Below, piece after piece: positions 21,448 to 24,924 of a stretch of DNA of 24,924 nt. The notes below the pieces were generated by a model. The model did no database searches and had not been told where the DNA came from. It saw nothing but the letters and a program-made list of their open reading frames with translations. Location: positions 1 to 24,924 of the IMG/VR virus record IMGVR_UViG_3300042556_000915, one strand, 5' to 3'. Numbering within the stretch: position 1 is the stretch's first letter; every line of letters starts with the position of its first letter. A program made the position numbers and the translations under genes. This DNA is from a virus.

Positions 21448-21493
21448 GAGTAAGGGAAAGACAGTTGCGGAGCCGTCTCTCCCTTACTCTTTT
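21448..21493 (+). terminator. Terminator-like hairpin between nuclease and helicase genes
   Basis: Arms GAGTAAGGGA and TCCCTTACTC (10 bp) extend inward past one mismatch to AGAC/GTCT with a 12-nt loop, and a TTTTCTC tail follows. The stop of the zinc-ribbon gene is 9 bp upstream, and the helicase ribosome site CGGAGGAG begins right after. It probably lowers transcription into the helicase block. Confidence 0.65.
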
Positions 21494-21507
21494 CTCGGAG
21501 GAGATAA

Positions 21508-22299
21508 ATGAAAACCCTTAACCGTTCAGTAGGTAGAGTAGATATTGGTGGCGAACCTTTGCCATCTGTTTTCTCTACCTTTGAGAAGAATAAAATAATC
21601 TTTCGCCGTGCCGAAGTTAGCATGGTTGCAGGTGCACCAGGTGTAGGTAAATCCACACTGGCATTGTCAATAGCACTACGCACCAAGGTGCCAACACTTT
21701 ACATTTCAGCAGATACAAATGCACACACCATGGCTATGCGATTACTGTCAATGATTACAGGTAAGTCGCAAGAGGATTCAGAAATGCTATTAGATATCAA
21801 TCCTGCTTGGTGTGCTGAGCAATTGTCTCAACACGCAAGCCATATCTTTTGGTCGTTCGATTCAGCACCATCACTAACAGACATAGATGATGAAGTATCA
21901 GCAGTGGAAGAATTGTTGGGCAGTAGCCCACACCTGATTGTCGTAGACAATTTGATAGATGTAGCAATGGATGGAGCAGAGGAATGGTCAGGGCTTAGGT
22001 CAGCGATTAAAGAACTCAAGTATCTAGCCCGTGATACCAACGCTTCACTACTGCTATTGCACCATACAAGTGAGGCAGTTAATGGTGACCCATGCCCACC
22101 ACGCTCAGCATTACAAGGCAAGGTGGCACAATTGCCAGCACTAATATGTACTGTTGCTCAAGATGCTAGAGGTTTCTTGGCAGTAGCACCAGTAAAGAAT
22201 CGTTACGGTAAGGCTGATGCTTCAGGTGCGACAGCACACTGGCTTCAGTTCAATCCTGAGTTTATGTTCATAGCAGATGTACCTGAGAGGACAATATGA
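21508..22299 (+). CDS. RecA-fold replicative helicase/ATPase (DnaB/RepA-like)
   Basis: The 263-aa product is a single RecA-type ATPase domain: Walker A GAPGVGKST (residues 42-50), Walker B LIVVDNL (144-150) and the strand LLLLHHTSE (183-190) resembling helicase motif H3. No N-terminal primase-interaction domain of full DnaB is present, so it resembles the compact DnaB-like or RepA-like helicases of actinophages. It starts with AAACCC behind a strong GGAGGAG ribosome site and precedes resolvase and primase genes. It probably unwinds the fork together with the primase encoded downstream. Confidence 0.82.
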   Translation: MKTLNRSVGRVDIGGEPLPSVFSTFEKNKIIFRRAEVSMVAGAPGVGKSTLALSIALRTKVPTLYISADTNAHTMAMRLLSMITGKSQEDSEMLLDINPAWCAEQLSQHASHIFWSFDSAPSLTDIDDEVSAVEELLGSSPHLIVVDNLIDVAMDGAEEWSGLRSAIKELKYLARDTNASLLLLHHTSEAVNGDPCPPRSALQGKVAQLPALICTVAQDARGFLAVAPVKNRYGKADASGATAHWLQFNPEFMFIADVPERTI

Positions 22300-22430
22300 T
22301 AACCGCAATACTTGTACTTGTAATTGTAATTTTAGTACGAGAGAATAAAAAACTTCGTGATGAGTTACACTATGTACTTAGCAATCGGGAAATTGTAAAA
22401 AGAATACGAAAAGAAAGTAGGACTAAATGA
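22296..22430 (+). CDS. Small membrane protein, 44 aa
   Basis: Reads MITAILVLVIVILVRENKKLR... One hydrophobic segment at residues 2-15 is followed by a charged helical, possibly coiled-coil tail (RENKKLRDELHYVLSNREIVKRIRKESRTK). The start overlaps the helicase stop (ATGA) and the end overlaps the next gene (ATGA). The layout resembles small phage membrane anchors. A lysis or membrane-tether role is possible but unsupported. Confidence 0.62.
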   Translation: MITAILVLVIVILVRENKKLRDELHYVLSNREIVKRIRKESRTK

Positions 22431-22519
22431 AATCTGATGAATGGTTTATGTTTATTGTAGGCTTGTCAGCAGGTATTTACTTTACCATACTAACAAATTT
22501 AATTGTTAACATACTATGA
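22427..22519 (+). CDS. Very small membrane protein, 30 aa
   Basis: Reads MKSDEWFMFIVGLSAGIYFT... and is almost entirely a single membrane span (about residues 7-29) after an acidic start. It is flanked by ATGA overlaps on both sides, which is the main reason to accept it as a gene. It may act with the 44-aa membrane protein before it. Function unknown. Confidence 0.55.
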   Translation: MKSDEWFMFIVGLSAGIYFTILTNLIVNIL

Positions 22520-22872
22520 CAACACGTAAGTCACATAAGCAACGAGGTTCACGTTTTGAGGTAGAGGTACGTGATTGGTTTCGCAACCTCAAACACATAG
22601 CCGAACGACTGGCACGCACTGGTAAGAACGATGAAGGTGACGTGTTCGTTAATGCTAAGAAGAATATGTACATCATAGAAGCCAAGGCACCTGGGGCTGG
22701 CAACAAGATAGACTTATCAGGCTGGCTCAAAGAAGCAGAGATAGAAGCAGAGAACTATGCAAAGCACAGAGGATTAAAGAAGATACCTAGTCCCGTTGTT
22801 GTTATCAAGGCTAGAGGTAAATCTTTAGACGATGCGTATGTTGTTGTAAGATTGAAAGGTTTTCCGTGGTAG
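22516..22872 (+). CDS. Holliday-junction-resolvase-like PD-(D/E)XK nuclease
   Basis: The 118-aa product shows Glu15 (KQRGSRFEVEV), Asp42 (NDEGDVFV) and Glu55-x-Lys57 (YIIEAKAPG) in the spacing of Hjc-type resolvases. A helix and a VVVIKARGKS strand follow. Family members cut four-way DNA junctions and help resolve phage concatemers before packaging. It overlaps the 30-aa gene by ATGA and lies between helicase and primase, a common actinophage order. A general archaeal-type endonuclease role is the alternative. Confidence 0.75.
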   Translation: MTTRKSHKQRGSRFEVEVRDWFRNLKHIAERLARTGKNDEGDVFVNAKKNMYIIEAKAPGAGNKIDLSGWLKEAEIEAENYAKHRGLKKIPSPVVVIKARGKSLDDAYVVVRLKGFPW

Positions 22873-22891
22873 AATTAAGGAGGGAACAGAA

Positions 22892-23224
22892 ATGGGAAAG
22901 CATAAGATTAAACAAATCCTTGAGCACTATGGTGCTACCGTTAGGTCAGGCAGAGGATGGGTTAAATGCAAGTGTCCATTTCATGATGACCGCACTGCAT
23001 CTGCCTCAGTTAACGAAGAACTAAATATATTTATATGTTTTGCTTGTCAGATAAAAGGCGACACCTACAAAATAATTATGGAAAGAGAGGGCAAGAACTA
23101 TGGCGAGGCCATCACATTCGCTGAAAGAATCACTGGAGAGAAGCGTAGCGCACTATCAAAAGAGCCTAGCCTTGGGCGCAGAGTACCTAAAGAGCAGGGG
23201 ATTATCTCACGAAGACGCTCTTAG
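22892..23224 (+). CDS. DNA primase zinc-binding (CHC2) protein
   Basis: The 110-aa product has the CHC2 primase zinc finger: CPFH (Cys28, His31) and CFAC (Cys49, Cys52) in the sequence CKCPFHDDRTASASVNEELN...FICFACQIKGD. The tail is basic (GRRVPKEQGIISRRRS). The ribosome site GGAGGG is 7 nt upstream. The Toprim part is in a different frame at 23100, overlapping this one by 125 bp, so the primase is made as two ORFs or joined by a +1 shift. Zinc domains of this type recognise the priming sequence on template DNA. Confidence 0.85.
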   Translation: MGKHKIKQILEHYGATVRSGRGWVKCKCPFHDDRTASASVNEELNIFICFACQIKGDTYKIIMEREGKNYGEAITFAERITGEKRSALSKEPSLGRRVPKEQGIISRRRS

Positions 23225-23717
23225 GCACAGGCTTGGTGTAGTTGCTGACCCACTCAACGGACATGAGCAGTATGTTGGAAGACTTGCCATACCTTACATA
23301 ACTAAGAATGGCATAGTTGATTTACGGTTTAGGGCAATGGGTGCAGAGCAACCCAAGTACCTTGGTCTTGCTGGTGCAACTACGCATCTCTACAATGTCA
23401 ATGCTTTCTTTCGTGCCAAGTCTTGGATAGCAGTATGCGAAGGCGAGATAGACACCATCACACTAGACAGTTGTATGGGTTACCCGTCCATCGGAGTTCC
23501 AGGAACTAACAATTGGAAGAGGCACTACACAAGAATCCTGCATGACTTCGACTCTATCTATGTGTTCGCAGATGGAGACCAAGCAGGGTCAGACTTTGCC
23601 AAGTCTTTAACTAAAGAGTTAGGCAATGTCACAACCATCCATATGCCTGAGGGTGAAGATGTCAACTCGACATTCATCAAGCAGGGTAAAGAATGGTTTG
23701 CAGAAAAACTCAAATGA
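23100..23717 (+). CDS. DNA primase Toprim domain protein
   Basis: The 205-aa product has YLKSRGLSHEDALRHRLGVV and GRLAIPYIT, then Toprim motifs CEGEIDTITL (Glu114) and FADGDQAGSDFA (Asp158, Asp160), and a late MPEGEDVN. This is the catalytic half of a primase; it makes RNA primers with the zinc protein encoded just upstream. The ATG at 23100 has AGAGGG about 8 nt upstream, supporting separate initiation. The frame is +1 relative to the zinc ORF. The conserved part starts about residue 18, so the first residues could be dispensable or joined by frameshift. Confidence 0.85.
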   Translation: MARPSHSLKESLERSVAHYQKSLALGAEYLKSRGLSHEDALRHRLGVVADPLNGHEQYVGRLAIPYITKNGIVDLRFRAMGAEQPKYLGLAGATTHLYNVNAFFRAKSWIAVCEGEIDTITLDSCMGYPSIGVPGTNNWKRHYTRILHDFDSIYVFADGDQAGSDFAKSLTKELGNVTTIHMPEGEDVNSTFIKQGKEWFAEKLK

Positions 23718-24058
23718 AAGAAAAGAAGCCATTCGTATGCGAGGATTGTGGAGAAATCTTGACTAACATCTTTGACTTTGCTGAGCACAATGAAACAGTT
23801 CCGCATATGACTGTGCACGTGGGTGAGGGCTTTATGCTTGACCTATGGAGTCTTATGGAAGGTATCTTTATGCTGTCTGAAGAGGGCAGAAATGAAGATG
23901 TCCAAGAAACAGTAGAGGGAATTGCTGCTGCCCTTTACTCCTCCGCTAGTGGGGTATTGCGTGAGCAATGGGAAGAAGCAATAGTAGAAGTGTCACTAAA
24001 AAATATAGACGAACAAATAAAGGAGTTGTTAGATGACGAAACCAACAACGATAACTGA
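23714..24058 (+). CDS. Small zinc-finger-like acidic protein, 114 aa
   Basis: The start at 23714 overlaps the primase stop (ATGA); an upstream in-frame ATG at 23693 would lie inside the primase gene. The N-terminus (FVCEDCGEILTNIFDFAEHNETVPHMTVH) carries Cys9, Cys12 and His25/31/35, a C2H2-like finger. The rest is acidic helix ending in LLDDETNNDN. It overlaps the next gene by 26 bp. Function unknown. Confidence 0.66.
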   Translation: MKEKKPFVCEDCGEILTNIFDFAEHNETVPHMTVHVGEGFMLDLWSLMEGIFMLSEEGRNEDVQETVEGIAAALYSSASGVLREQWEEAIVEVSLKNIDEQIKELLDDETNNDN

Positions 24059-24350
24059 ATTTTCTGAAGCATCGTCTAGTTATTACGAGACACTTCACAA
24101 GGTTCTAGTTAGCAAGCAAACTGATTACGGACCAGGCAACATTGCTAACGCACCAGGTGGTCCACTAAATGGTTTGCGAGTACGCATTTATGATAAGATA
24201 TCTAGGATAAATAACTTAATAGAGTCAGGCGCACAGCCTGAGAACGAGTCACTTGTAGATTCATTTCTTGACCTAGCCAACTACGCCGTCATTGCTACAA
24301 TGGTACTTGATGACAAGTGGCCTGACCCCAAACGATGGGAACACGAATGA
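24033..24350 (+). CDS. DUF1599/MazG-like nucleotide-associated protein
   Basis: The 105-aa product reads ...YYETLHKVLVSKQTDYGPGN, GGPLNGLRVRIYDKISRINNLIESG and ESLVDSFLDLANYAVIATMVL. This is the signature of the DUF1599 group (an all-helical fold related to MazG-type pyrophosphohydrolases) that is frequent in phages near nucleotide metabolism genes. Conserved acidic residues in DKISR and DSFLDLANYA fit a metal site. It may hydrolyse or handle (modified) nucleotides; that is family-level inference. Confidence 0.72.
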   Translation: MTKPTTITEFSEASSSYYETLHKVLVSKQTDYGPGNIANAPGGPLNGLRVRIYDKISRINNLIESGAQPENESLVDSFLDLANYAVIATMVLDDKWPDPKRWEHE

Positions 24351-24924
24351 AAAGAGTAATCGTACTGAGTGATATTCAAGCACCATATCACGATGCTAGG
24401 CTAGTCACTAACGTACAAAGATTCGTAAAAGATTATGAGCCTGATGAATTGTTTTGTGTAGGTGATGAGGCAGATAGTCCTGAGCCGAGTCGCTGGAACA
24501 AGGGTACCGCAGGTGAGTATGCAGGTACCTTACAAAAAGGATTAGACAAGGCTCACGAAATTATGAAAGGCTTTAAGGAATCACTTGGAGATAAACCTTT
24601 CCACACTATGAGAAGTAATCACGGAGATAGAATTGAAAACTACATCAACAAGTACGCTCCTGCACTTGCTTCACTCCGAAGTCTTGACTATCAAACACTT
24701 CTTGGATACGATGAACTCGATATCACATACCATAATAAAATATGGAACTTCGCTCCAGGATGGGCTATGGCCCACGGAGACGAAGGAAGTCTTAATAGCA
24801 ATGCGGGAGGAACTGCACTTAGCCTTGCAAAGCGTGCAGGACTTAGCATTATTTGTGGACACACGCATCGCTTGGGAATCCAACACCAACACACCGCTTA
24901 CAATGGGAAGTATACCAATCAACT
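24347..24924 (+). CDS. Calcineurin-like metallophosphoesterase (C-terminus off the window)
   Basis: Starts by ATGA overlap with the DUF1599-like gene and stays open to the window end (192 codons). The metal-binding motifs are in order: SDIQAPYHD (Asp9, with Gln11 in place of the usual His), VGDE (Asp40), SNHGDR (Asn91, His92), AHGDE (His143) and CGHTHR (His172, His174). Family members hydrolyse phosphoesters of DNA, nucleotides or proteins. Given its neighbours, a role in phage DNA processing or nucleotide turnover is likely. Gln at the first His position is the only departure I see from the standard motif set. Confidence 0.85.
   Translation, partial: MKRVIVLSDIQAPYHDARLVTNVQRFVKDYEPDELFCVGDEADSPEPSRWNKGTAGEYAGTLQKGLDKAHEIMKGFKESLGDKPFHTMRSNHGDRIENYINKYAPALASLRSLDYQTLLGYDELDITYHNKIWNFAPGWAMAHGDEGSLNSNAGGTALSLAKRAGLSIICGHTHRLGIQHQHTAYNGKYTNQ

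Overview
The window is part of a double-stranded DNA tailed-phage genome (Caudoviricetes) that almost certainly infects an actinobacterium. The strongest host clue is a WhiB-like iron-sulfur regulator at 18930-19481, a family confined to Actinobacteria and their phages. The Cas4-like exonuclease, zinc-ribbon protein, helicase, resolvase and primase series is also typical of actinophages. Base composition is fairly AT-rich (hand-counted late-gene lines are about 42% G+C), which would suit low-GC freshwater actinobacteria such as the acI/Nanopelagicales group. That host assignment is inference. No integrase, tRNA or rRNA gene was seen.

Layout. The genome is divergent around a 745-bp intergenic region (14066-14810). 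Leftward (minus strand, 14065 to 1) runs the packaging and virion module: large terminase, portal, an HslV/proteasome-like Ntn hydrolase, two small proteins, a 1739-aa giant virion protein, two further helical/low-complexity virion proteins, a scaffold candidate and an N4-gp56-type major capsid protein cut by the window edge. Rightward (plus strand, 14811 onward) runs the early module: a SprT-like metalloprotease; an accessory block of very small genes (15.5-19 kb); WhiB; a zinc-ribbon protein; and a replication/recombination block. That block holds a split Cas4-like exonuclease with a transglycosylase gene between its halves, a zinc-ribbon protein, a RecA-fold helicase, two tiny membrane proteins, a resolvase, primase zinc and Toprim ORFs, a zinc-finger protein, a DUF1599-like protein and a metallophosphoesterase cut by the window end.

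The divergent region itself is rich in structure. Near the terminase side it has four GC-rich hairpins. Then come an operator-like inverted repeat, G-tracts, five DnaA-box sequences (two pairs at exact 11-bp spacing), three 11-bp iterons, a good sigma-70-type promoter facing right, and a structured 5' leader. It is the best candidate for the replication origin and the early/late switch.

The most original feature is a family of structured leaders in front of early genes. Each has a hairpin with a palindromic CTGTCTTAAGACAG core whose outer arms differ in sequence but stay complementary. In three copies this abuts a second hairpin carrying AACTAA in its loop. Every copy ends in a start-associated AAAGGATGAA sequence just before the start codon. 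The organisation recalls the start-associated sequences and stem-loops of cluster K mycobacteriophages but has a different sequence. Other points of interest are the exonuclease whose Fe-S cysteines and catalytic residues fall on two ORFs separated by a transglycosylase, the phage-encoded HslV-like hydrolase in the head-protease position, and a WhiB fused to a second zinc-binding domain.
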